A stretch of 6,590 bases of DNA from Candidatus Nitrosopumilus sp. GTDB taxonomy: Archaea; Thermoproteota; Nitrososphaeria; Nitrososphaerales; Nitrosopumilaceae. A program made the translations under genes and the position numbers. Positions 1 to 5,819 of this stretch are shown piece by piece; positions within the stretch are counted from its first letter, which is position 1; every line of letters starts with the position of its first letter. Location of the stretch: positions 1-6,590 of the forward strand of contig DAOWGL010000165.1 in the NCBI GenBank assembly GCA_030637455.1. The letters run 5' to 3'. The notes below the pieces were generated by a model, which saw nothing but the letters and a program-made list of their open reading frames with translations, was not told the DNA's origin and did not search any database.

Positions 1-1
1 A

Positions 2-1561
2 GTTGGACTATCAATGCAAATTGGTGAAATTTCAGTGGAGCAAGCTTTTGATTTGGTAATCAAAGCATATCCCTTCAGAAATTTGAAAATTGAAGATCTA
101 CTTGATGTGTTAAATTTACTCGATTCAAATTATTTGATATTTTTTGATAGAACAAAAATGACTTATTGGAAGAAAGGCGGTGCTTTCAAATATTATTTTG
201 AAAACCTTTCTACAATACCTGATATTTTGAAATTCAAAGTTTTTGATAGTGTTGGCAAAAAAATTATTGGATCTTTAGATCAAAGATTTGTAGGTGATTT
301 TGGTGACTCGGGAAATATTTTTGTATTAAAAGGTTCACAATGGAGAATTCTAAATGTAGATGAAAAGTCATTCAGTGTAAATGTAGAGCCTTTCAGAGGA
401 GGAGGAATCACTGTACCATATTGGGAAGGGGAAAGTATTCCAATTGATTATAAGACTGCAAGAAAAGTAGGATCTTTTCGTAGCAAAGTTAAGAATGGAA
501 ATTTTACATTGACAAATAAAATAATTGAAGAATTAACTATTGATCCAATTCCAGATGAAAATAACATTGTAATTGAATCTAATCGTTCTCAAGGATCAAT
601 AGTAATCCATTCTTGTATGGGTTCAAAAATTAATTCCACATTATCTACATTACTTTCTTCAATGCTGTCTACTATGTTGGGATCAGTAGTTGACTCTCGT
701 TCTGATGGATACAGAATTGTTTTATCTTCAACAGCAAGAATTTCAGAAAAACTCTTCATAGAAATTCTAAAAGATGATTATGATTTACAATCAGTTGTTA
801 GTGCATCTTTAACTGGGACACATAATGTAAATTGGCGAACTTGGTGTGTTGCAAAAAAATTTGGTGTAGTTGGTCGTGGTGCAGTATATGAAAGAAAATC
901 TGCTCGATTTTTGTATGAACGATATTCTAAAACAGCACTTGTACATGAAGCATTACGAGAATTATTTCATGACAAATATGATCTAAAAAATACTGAAAAA
1001 ATTCTAAAAAAGATCAAAGATGATGAAATTCATGTTACTTGGTTAGAAGTTGATAAATTCTCAAAATTGGCTGAACCTGTTTTAGATCATACTGCAAAAT
1101 ATTATGCCTCTCCAGCAAATCTTGACAAAGGGATTATTGATCTTGTTAAATCTAGGCTAGAAAAAACTAAACATCGTTTAATTTGTGCTCGTTGTGGAAA
1201 ATGGGAACGTGTAATGCAAACCTTTGAGGTAAAAGATTTGATGATTTGCCCTTATTGTAAGGCAAGACAAATCACTGCTACATATTATTCAGATTATGAT
1301 TTACCTAAAATAATTAGAAAAAAACATGATGGAAAAAAACTATCTGCAGAAGAAAAACACAAGTTTGTTCGTGCCTGGAAAGTTGCCTCATTGGTTGAAA
1401 ATTTTGGTAAAACTGCAATCATTGTAATTTCTGGATATGGTGTTGGTGCTGACACTGCTGCAAGAATTTTAAGAAATATGGTGGATGAAGAACATTTGTT
1501 TAAACAAATCTATGAAGCAGAAAGACAATATGTTGTAACGAGAGGTTTTTGGGATTCTTAA
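2..1561 (+). CDS. lhr: Lhr-family superfamily 2 helicase, C-terminal part (5' truncated by window)
   Basis: This is the C-terminal 519 residues of a large Lhr-type DNA/RNA helicase, an ATP-driven enzyme linked in archaea to nucleic-acid repair or processing. The frame is open to the window edge, so the ATG at 14 is an internal Met and the RecA-like motor domains lie upstream. Numbering from that Met: a winged-helix region (about 5-64), then the beta-rich segment typical of Lhr (67-142, with TIPD, 'VLKGSQWRILNVD' and PYWEGE), then the Lhr C-terminal/DEAD_assoc-like region (about 185-350). A zinc ribbon follows (C391-x2-C394 and C412-x2-C415), then a helix-hairpin-helix-like stretch (GYGVGADTAARIL, 474-486). 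The C-terminus is intact and ends in TAA. The gene converges on the RPA-like gene, with stop codons overlapping. Family assignment is strong; I cannot confirm the helicase motifs because they are outside the window. Confidence 0.88.
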   Translation, partial: VGLSMQIGEISVEQAFDLVIKAYPFRNLKIEDLLDVLNLLDSNYLIFFDRTKMTYWKKGGAFKYYFENLSTIPDILKFKVFDSVGKKIIGSLDQRFVGDFGDSGNIFVLKGSQWRILNVDEKSFSVNVEPFRGGGITVPYWEGESIPIDYKTARKVGSFRSKVKNGNFTLTNKIIEELTIDPIPDENNIVIESNRSQGSIVIHSCMGSKINSTLSTLLSSMLSTMLGSVVDSRSDGYRIVLSSTARISEKLFIEILKDDYDLQSVVSASLTGTHNVNWRTWCVAKKFGVVGRGAVYERKSARFLYERYSKTALVHEALRELFHDKYDLKNTEKILKKIKDDEIHVTWLEVDKFSKLAEPVLDHTAKYYASPANLDKGIIDLVKSRLEKTKHRLICARCGKWERVMQTFEVKDLMICPYCKARQITATYYSDYDLPKIIRKKHDGKKLSAEEKHKFVRAWKVASLVENFGKTAIIVISGYGVGADTAARILRNMVDEEHLFKQIYEAERQYVVTRGFWDS

Positions 1562-2976
1562 TTCTTTTTTGTAATTTTAGAAAATGCAGTGATAAAAAGT
1601 TCTATTCTACCTTCTAGTCCTGGTTTTGCATTAAGTCCTGTAATCGAAATAATTTCTCCCAATTCACATTTATCAATAATTCTTGCTTGATTTCTCCAAC
1701 CCTTCACCCAAATTTGACCAGTATCATCTTCAACAAACATTTCTGAAAGTGCTATAGATTCACCTGATTTTGTTTGAACTTCACGTCTTTCAGGAACTTT
1801 CAAAACTATTGCTTCAATACAATAACTTGCATCTACTTTGACATCATTAATTTTTGTTCTAAGTTGAGACAAAGAAGGAATGGATTCATCATTGTCTAAT
1901 TTTCTTACAAAAGAATTTTCATCTAGTGATATTGAATTTCCATAAATTTTTGATGGCATACATTCAATGACATCCCCTTCTACACAAATGCTAGTTGAAT
2001 TTGAAGAATCACTAATATTGAATAAATTCTTTTTATTATCAACTGCTAAAATCATGTTTTTACCATTTTCTGTTGGTATTATAGAAAGAACTCTTGTAAT
2101 TATTGGCTCTGCTTCTTTACCACCTTCAATTTCAATTATTGTAGAATCATTTCCATGAATTTCAAGGCCTTGATTTCCAGATTTTACTCTAACACCAAGT
2201 AATCTTACTTTGGCAGATTGTGAAATCATATTTGGTATAGTGGATTCATCTTTCCCCCATAGAACTACTCTCATTCCACTCCCATCTTTTCCTTTTATTC
2301 TCATTCTTAGTGCTTTTCCAGGCATGCCACGAGAATTAGTAAATTCCATTCCACTAATCACTCCATCAATAGTTCCAGAAATTACTAGATCTTTTTGACC
2401 TTCTTTAGATTCACTAACATCTTTTGTAATAGTATCGATAGTTGGAATTTCACTTTTAGTATCTGTAGTTTCTATATTTGATCCAGAACCAATGTTAATT
2501 GTTGGAGAGCCATCTAGATCAGATTTAACATAAGCTTTGATTATTTTAATTAAATCCCCAGGTTTTAGATTTTCAACACCAGGGAGATTTGCTTTTTCAT
2601 CCCATAATTTTACACTAGCTGTAGAATTTGTATCGTATACAGTCATTGTTCTCAAATAGAATGGAGAGCCATCTTTTCTAGAAAATTGTTTTGCAGGTGA
2701 AAGATTCAAAACTCTTGTCTCTAATGAAATTTCTTTTGCTCCAGCGTATAGATCCTTTAAACTAATTTCAACTTTTTCTGGCTCTGATAATGTAATCCCG
2801 TGATCTGATGCAATTAGAAATAATGCTCCCTGATCTGTTAGATAACCTGCACCGATTTTTTCTTTCTTTTGCTTAATCTGTTCTTCAAGATCACTTTTAG
2901 TTAATTCTGGCTTTTGTGCAAGTAATTTATCAATAAGATTTTCAAATTCAGACAATTCATTTTTTGATAAACTCAT
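1558..2976 (-). CDS. rpa: RPA-like single-stranded DNA-binding protein with multiple OB folds
   Basis: A 472-residue protein resembling archaeal replication protein A, which coats single-stranded DNA in replication, recombination and repair. Residues 1-65 form a charged helical N-terminal domain ending in GAGYLTDQGALFLIASDHGI, a pattern seen in archaeal RPA proteins. OB folds follow at about 73-168 (with VYDTNSTASVKLWDEKAN and LKPGDLIKI) and about 196-284 (with MRVVLWGKDES), and a C-terminal one at 378-468 (with FVEDDTGQIWVKGW). A weaker beta-rich segment at 290-358 may be a degenerate fourth OB fold. A polar linker (169-195) separates the first two. There is no CxxC pair, so the zinc finger found in the last OB fold of many RPA large subunits is absent. 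An in-frame TAG at 2998-3000 allows no earlier ATG. No Shine-Dalgarno site is visible, which suggests a short-leader or leaderless mRNA. Its stop overlaps the helicase stop. Confidence 0.85.
   Translation of the reverse strand: MSLSKNELSEFENLIDKLLAQKPELTKSDLEEQIKQKKEKIGAGYLTDQGALFLIASDHGITLSEPEKVEISLKDLYAGAKEISLETRVLNLSPAKQFSRKDGSPFYLRTMTVYDTNSTASVKLWDEKANLPGVENLKPGDLIKIIKAYVKSDLDGSPTINIGSGSNIETTDTKSEIPTIDTITKDVSESKEGQKDLVISGTIDGVISGMEFTNSRGMPGKALRMRIKGKDGSGMRVVLWGKDESTIPNMISQSAKVRLLGVRVKSGNQGLEIHGNDSTIIEIEGGKEAEPIITRVLSIIPTENGKNMILAVDNKKNLFNISDSSNSTSICVEGDVIECMPSKIYGNSISLDENSFVRKLDNDESIPSLSQLRTKINDVKVDASYCIEAIVLKVPERREVQTKSGESIALSEMFVEDDTGQIWVKGWRNQARIIDKCELGEIISITGLNAKPGLEGRIELFITAFSKITKKN
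1565..1570 (+). terminator. T6 run, possible terminator of the helicase gene
   Basis: A run of six T lies four bases after the helicase stop codon on the + strand. Archaeal RNA polymerase can terminate intrinsically at T-rich tracts without a hairpin, so this is a plausible stop for the helicase transcript. On the opposite strand the same bases are the Lys codons near the end of the RPA-like gene, so the tract may exist only for coding reasons. Confidence 0.3.
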
Positions 2977-2986
2977 TCTATTAATA

Positions 2987-3010
2987 AAAATTTCATTCTA
3001 GTGAAATTTT
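2987..3010. repeat. Perfect 9-bp inverted repeat upstream of the RPA-like gene
   Basis: AAAATTTCA (2987-2995) and TGAAATTTT (3002-3010) are exact reverse complements separated by six bases (TTCTAG). The repeat overlaps the end of the proposed TATA box and the expected transcription start of the RPA-like gene. It could be an operator or a weak hairpin. With only two G:C pairs in the stem, a structural RNA role is unlikely. Confidence 0.5.
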
Positions 3011-3018
3011 ATTTTTTT
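3007..3018 (-). promoter_or_regulatory. TATA-like box for the RPA-like gene
   Basis: On the - strand this reads AAAAAAATAAAA, centred about 36 bases before the ATG at 2976. With the usual archaeal TATA-to-start distance of about 26 bases, transcription would begin near 2986, giving a leader of about 10 bases. This fits the lack of a ribosome-binding site. The region is very AT-rich, so the exact box is uncertain. Confidence 0.4.
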
Positions 3019-3024
3019 AACAAA

Positions 3025-3040
3025 ATGATCGCTTGATCAT
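3025..3040. repeat. Palindrome ATGATC-N4-GATCAT, candidate operator
   Basis: ATGATC (3025-3030) and GATCAT (3035-3040) form a perfect inverted repeat around GCTT. It lies just upstream of the TATA-like box of the RPA-like gene, where a dimeric regulator or activator could bind. It is also 140 bases before the ABC ATPase start, so it more likely concerns the RPA-like gene. Operator function is inferred only from symmetry and position. Confidence 0.35.
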
Positions 3041-3092
3041 ATTTTTATTCAATTTTAAAATCAACAAGATCGTCTATTTTCAAAATCTCTAC

Positions 3093-3104
3093 ATGATTTA
3101 TCAT
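3093..3104. repeat. Palindrome ATGAT-TT-ATCAT
   Basis: A perfect 5-bp inverted repeat with a two-base centre. Its half-site ATGAT/ATCAT is the same as the outer part of the palindrome at 3025-3040, but the half-sites are closer together (2 versus 6 bases). It sits in the middle of the divergent intergenic region. In AT-rich DNA such a short repeat can arise by chance. Confidence 0.25.
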
Positions 3105-3150
3105 AATTAATTCAAATTTTCCAAAAAATATCTCAATTTATCTCACTAAC

Positions 3151-3160
3151 TAAATTAATA
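3151..3160 (+). promoter_or_regulatory. TATA-like box for the ABC exporter operon
   Basis: TAAATTAATA is centred about 25 bases before the ATG at 3180, the spacing expected if transcription starts at or next to the start codon. This points to a leaderless mRNA. A purine-rich GGAAGATC at 3161-3168 slightly resembles a Shine-Dalgarno sequence but lies 11 or more bases from the ATG, too far for a convincing ribosome-binding site. Confidence 0.45.
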
Positions 3161-3179
3161 GGAAGATCGCAGTTTTGGT

Positions 3180-4118
3180 ATGTCTTGTATTGATGTTAAT
3201 CATCTATCAAAATCATATGGCTCAGTTCATGCAGTGGATGATCTTAATCTATCAGTAAAATCAGGTCAAGTTTTTGGATTTTTAGGCCCAAATGGTGCAG
3301 GAAAATCCACCACAATCAAGCTTCTTACAACTCTCATTCCACCCTCAAGTGGTTCATTATCAATTTTAGGCATTGATGCTGTAGCAGAACCTCTCAAAAT
3401 TCGTCATAAAATTGGAGTAGTATTACAACAACCTAGCTATGAACCTACATTATCGGTGGAAAAATCTCTTGAAAAATATGGGATGATGTGGAATGTTCCT
3501 AAAACTGAACGTAAAAAAAGAATGGAGCAACTCTTGAATGACTTTGATCTAATTGAAATTCGTAAAAAAAGAAATGAAGATCTATCTATTGGTCAAAGAA
3601 GAAGAGTCCAAGTTGCACGTGAATTTATGCATGATATGGAATTATTATTTTTAGATGAACCTACAGTTGGATTAGATCCAAGTGCTAGAAGAAAATTATT
3701 AGATTATTTAAAAAATAAAGTTAAAACAGGTTTGACAATTTTTTACACTACCCATATTCTATCTGAAGCAGAATATCTATGTGATCAAATCGCTATTATT
3801 GATAAAGGTAAAATTATTACTGTTGATTCCCCAGATGCATTAAAAAATAGATTTGGAAAAGAAAAAACTATTAAAATTCATTTATTAGAAAAACAACCTG
3901 AAATTAGTTCTCTTTTATCTGATATCGCTGATTGTAAAATTAATTTTGAAACTGGAACAAATATCATTATTCATTCAGAACAATCTGAATCAGTATTGTT
4001 AAAAGTATTAAAAATACTTAATGATCATAGAATTGATATTGAAGATCTCTCAGCAGTACCCACAAATCTTGAAGAAATCTTTTTGAATATGATGAGAGAA
4101 AATGCATCCAATAATTAG
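3180..4118 (+). CDS. ABC-2 type exporter, ATP-binding subunit (DrrA-like)
   Basis: A 312-residue cytoplasmic ATPase that would drive an ABC-2 exporter. All nucleotide-binding motifs are present: the A-loop Tyr13, Walker A GPNGAGKST (36-44), the Q-loop near Q83-Q84, the signature LSIGQRRR (135-142), Walker B LLFLDEP (155-161) with catalytic Glu160, the D-loop GLDP (164-167) and switch His192. The third signature residue is Ile rather than the usual Gly (LSGGQ). The last ~80 residues form the extra C-terminal domain common in DrrA-type ATPases, ending near NLEEIFLNMM. An in-frame TAG at 3159-3161 leaves the ATG at 3180 as the only sensible start. The permease gene overlaps its last 17 bases, so the two are surely one operon. 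The family is associated with export of drugs, lipids or polysaccharides; the substrate here cannot be told. Confidence 0.93.
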   Translation: MSCIDVNHLSKSYGSVHAVDDLNLSVKSGQVFGFLGPNGAGKSTTIKLLTTLIPPSSGSLSILGIDAVAEPLKIRHKIGVVLQQPSYEPTLSVEKSLEKYGMMWNVPKTERKKRMEQLLNDFDLIEIRKKRNEDLSIGQRRRVQVAREFMHDMELLFLDEPTVGLDPSARRKLLDYLKNKVKTGLTIFYTTHILSEAEYLCDQIAIIDKGKIITVDSPDALKNRFGKEKTIKIHLLEKQPEISSLLSDIADCKINFETGTNIIIHSEQSESVLLKVLKILNDHRIDIEDLSAVPTNLEEIFLNMMRENASNN

Positions 4119-4863
4119 ACTTGTAAATAGAAATCTTACGATTTCTCTTAACCCTGGATTTTTAATTTGGCAAGTAATTTTTCCTTTAATCTATATTTTT
4201 ATAGCTGGTTTTGCATATGCGCCATTAATCAATGCTGTTCCATTTGGAAATAAAGAACTTGATTATCCTGCATTTTTAGCATCTGGTATGATTGGATTTA
4301 ACATAATGAATAGTACACTACTTTCTGGAATTATTATTTGGAATGATAGAAAACATGGAATGTTTGAACAAATTATGTCTGGACCATTTACAAGGGGCCA
4401 TTATATTCTTAGCAATATTTGCACTATTGGAATAATTGGATTAATTAGTGCCGGATTGATAGCTGTAGTTGGATACCCTGTATTTTTTGAATCTGTAGAA
4501 TTTTCATTTGTTACAATTCCAATAATCATTTTTGGTGCTATTACAGGTTCAGTCCTTTTTGGTTCATTAGCATCAATAATCTCAACTAGATTACGCTCAA
4601 GTGAAGGATTTAATGTAATTATCAATACTGTTTTTCTTTTCTTTGCTTTTGTAAGTACTGCATTTTATCCTGCAAATGGTGTTCCAGAACCATTACGTAC
4701 TGCATTTTATCTAAATCCATTAACATATCTTGTAGATGTAATTAGAGCAGGAATTTTTGGAACAATCACTGAATTTGTAATTATTGAAATGATTATACTA
4801 GTGGTAATCGCATCAACTTTATTTGTTATTGCTTCACGATTGCTTACAAAATTAGACTTTTAA
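4102..4863 (+). CDS. ABC-2 type exporter, permease subunit (DrrB-like)
   Basis: A 253-residue integral membrane protein, the transport channel partner of the ATPase just upstream. Six hydrophobic segments are visible, at roughly 19-40, 56-80, 101-127, 135-161, 170-190 and 225-246, matching the six-helix ABC-2 fold. The short N-terminal cytoplasmic stretch is basic. Between helices 5 and 6 is the family hallmark, YPANGVPEPLR followed by NPLTYLVDVIRAGIFG (about 189-220). The start ATG lies inside the end of the ATPase gene in another frame. A purine-rich GATGAGAG at 4091-4098 sits four bases before it and may guide internal initiation, together with translational coupling. Length is normal for DrrB/NodJ-type permeases. 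The pair probably works as two ATPases plus two permeases in the cytoplasmic membrane. Confidence 0.92.
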   Translation: MHPIIRLVNRNLTISLNPGFLIWQVIFPLIYIFIAGFAYAPLINAVPFGNKELDYPAFLASGMIGFNIMNSTLLSGIIIWNDRKHGMFEQIMSGPFTRGHYILSNICTIGIIGLISAGLIAVVGYPVFFESVEFSFVTIPIIIFGAITGSVLFGSLASIISTRLRSSEGFNVIINTVFLFFAFVSTAFYPANGVPEPLRTAFYLNPLTYLVDVIRAGIFGTITEFVIIEMIILVVIASTLFVIASRLLTKLDF

Positions 4864-4872
4864 AAATGAAAA
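4862..4872 (-). terminator. T-rich tract, likely terminator of the dehydrogenase-like gene
   Basis: Immediately after the TGA stop, the - strand reads TTTTCATTTTT. This U-rich end in the RNA fits hairpin-independent archaeal termination. It lies in the 9-base gap between the convergent genes and reaches into the permease stop codon. Confidence 0.4.
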
Positions 4873-5610
4873 TCACTTGTTAAATTTTTCATATAGTTCA
4901 TTAATTTTTTTAACAATATCTAAATTATCATAATCTACTAAATTTAGATTTGGAATAACACAATGTCCTCCAATGATACCCGGAAACATTTTTGGTCTAT
5001 TACCTAAATTTTCATGAATTTCATCTGCAAATTTCCACATTTCATCAAAATCTATGCCTTCTTTTTCACAAATCATTTTTGTAATTTGAGCATAATTGAT
5101 TAACCATCCATAGTAAGTTGTGTCTACTAAAATTTTTGCCAATTCTGCAGTTTTTGTTGTTGACATCCATTCTATTTTTTCAAATCGTTTTTCTAAATCT
5201 ATTTTTATTTTAGGTTCAATTTGTTTTTCATCTGATGAAACAAATTTTGTATATTTTTTAATATCATCTAAAAATCTTCTATGTACACCTCTTACTGGTG
5301 AATATAAAATTGGTATCTGAAAATTATCTTGTATGTTTTTTGTTGTTCCAGGTTTTACTGTAGAATGAATTAGAACAACTTTTAACCCTGTAATTTTTTT
5401 TATCCAATCTATTGTAATGTCTTCAAAGTTTGTTAATTCTCCTGGTAGACAAACATGAAGGTATTCTGGATTATCTATTTGATCATTTTCTGAATAGTTC
5501 TTACATTTTGAACTATCTGAATCAATTCCAATACAATCATAATTTCTTTCTTTTAGTAGATAAAATAGAGTTTCTCCAACTTCTCCCATTCCTAAAACGA
5601 TGTCTGTCAT
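4873..5610 (-). CDS. Short nucleotide-sugar-dehydrogenase-like protein (UDP-ManNAc/UDP-glucose dehydrogenase N-terminal and central domains)
   Basis: A 245-residue protein related to NAD-dependent UDP-sugar dehydrogenases, which oxidise a sugar C6 alcohol to an acid. Visible parts: a Rossmann motif GMGEVG (7-12) with Asp30 ending strand 2, suiting NAD; STVKPGTT (83-90); SPVRG (104-108); the central helix KTAELAKILVDTTYY (153-167); and PGIIGGHCVIP (210-220), with Cys217 at the catalytic cysteine. Lys159 also matches the catalytic lysine. Family members are usually 400-450 residues. This one stops where the C-terminal sugar-nucleotide-binding domain should begin, and the next 9 bases lead into another gene, so no remnant remains. 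Asp163 and Asn221 replace the conserved Asn and Asp. The start is firm: no other ATG precedes it before an in-frame TAA at 5662-5664. The substrate is unknown. A nearby DUF354 gene hints at glycan metabolism. Confidence 0.78.
   Translation of the reverse strand: MTDIVLGMGEVGETLFYLLKERNYDCIGIDSDSSKCKNYSENDQIDNPEYLHVCLPGELTNFEDITIDWIKKITGLKVVLIHSTVKPGTTKNIQDNFQIPILYSPVRGVHRRFLDDIKKYTKFVSSDEKQIEPKIKIDLEKRFEKIEWMSTTKTAELAKILVDTTYYGWLINYAQITKMICEKEGIDFDEMWKFADEIHENLGNRPKMFPGIIGGHCVIPNLNLVDYDNLDIVKKINELYEKFNK
4885..4889 (+). terminator. T5 run, possible terminator of the ABC operon
   Basis: A run of five T lies about 22 bases after the permease stop on the + strand, inside the 3' end of the opposing gene. 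It is a weak but plausible archaeal T-tract terminator. No hairpin precedes it. Confidence 0.22.
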
Positions 5611-5638
5611 ATACCTAATTTCAGAAAAACTCTCTATG

Positions 5639-5648
5639 TTATATTCGT
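5639..5648 (-). promoter_or_regulatory. TATA-like box for the dehydrogenase-like gene
   Basis: The - strand reads ACGAATATAA here. The ATATAA core is centred about 31 bases before the ATG at 5610, so transcription would start a few bases before the start codon. A second AT-rich candidate (TTTAAAAATAAA, 5662-5673) lies closer to the tRNA and would give a longer leader. Read-through from the tRNA is also possible. Confidence 0.3.
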
Positions 5649-5677
5649 GTACAAAATTTGTTTATTTTTAAAGACAG

Positions 5678-5750
5678 TAGCCCGGACCAGACTCGAACTG
5701 GTGTCAAAGGCTTCAAAGGCCTCTATGCTTGACCGCTACACTACCGGGCT
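5678..5750 (-). tRNA. tRNA-Gln (anticodon UUG)
   Basis: A complete 73-base cloverleaf is read from the - strand. The acceptor stem AGCCCGG/CCGGGCT pairs perfectly over 7 bp, followed by discriminator A. The D stem GTGT/GCAT has two G:T pairs and a loop with GG. The anticodon stem GAGGC/GCCTT encloses loop CTTTGAA, giving anticodon TTG (complement of 5714-5716) for CAA glutamine codons. The variable loop is four bases. The T arm is ACCAG-TTCGAGT-CTGGT. CCA is not encoded and must be added after transcription. There is no intron. The A1-U72 end pair is typical of archaeal tRNA-Gln, which is normally charged with Glu and then amidated by GatDE. The gene lies between two protein genes on the same strand. 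Confidence 0.96.
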
Positions 5751-5780
5751 GCTAAATCGAGCACTCTCATTCCCTTAATG

Positions 5781-5792
5781 AACTTTTTATTT
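5781..5792 (-). promoter_or_regulatory. TATA-like box for tRNA-Gln
   Basis: The - strand reads AAATAAAAAGTT, centred about 37 bases before the first base of the tRNA. This predicts a start near 5760 and a 5' leader of about 10 bases, to be removed by RNase P. Spacing is typical for archaeal tRNA promoters. It would let the tRNA be transcribed independently of the DUF354 gene upstream. Confidence 0.4.
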
Positions 5793-5819
5793 GAATTTGA
5801 CTCTTAAAACTAAACTTAA

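Noticed and set aside
14..16. ATG as the start of the helicase gene
   Set aside because: The frame is open upstream to the window edge, and the sequence after it begins in the middle of an Lhr winged-helix region, so this Met is internal.
1017..1075. C/D-box sRNA-like pair (GATGATGA then CTGA)
   Set aside because: It lies wholly inside the helicase coding sequence, and a convincing D'/C' pair and terminal stem are not visible; chance is a better explanation.
1967..2398. Two + strand frames of about 60 residues
   Set aside because: They lie antisense to the RPA-like gene, have no recognisable motif, and are explained by its codon composition.
3161..3168. GGAAGATC as a Shine-Dalgarno site for the ABC ATPase
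   Set aside because: It is 11 or more bases from the ATG, and the TATA-like box at 3151-3160 predicts that transcription starts at the ATG itself.
4401..4625. 74-residue - strand frame
   Set aside because: Antisense to the permease gene, with no recognisable feature.
5678..5750. tRNA-Gln as the attachment site of an integrated element
   Set aside because: No second copy of the tRNA 3' end and no integrase gene appear in the window.
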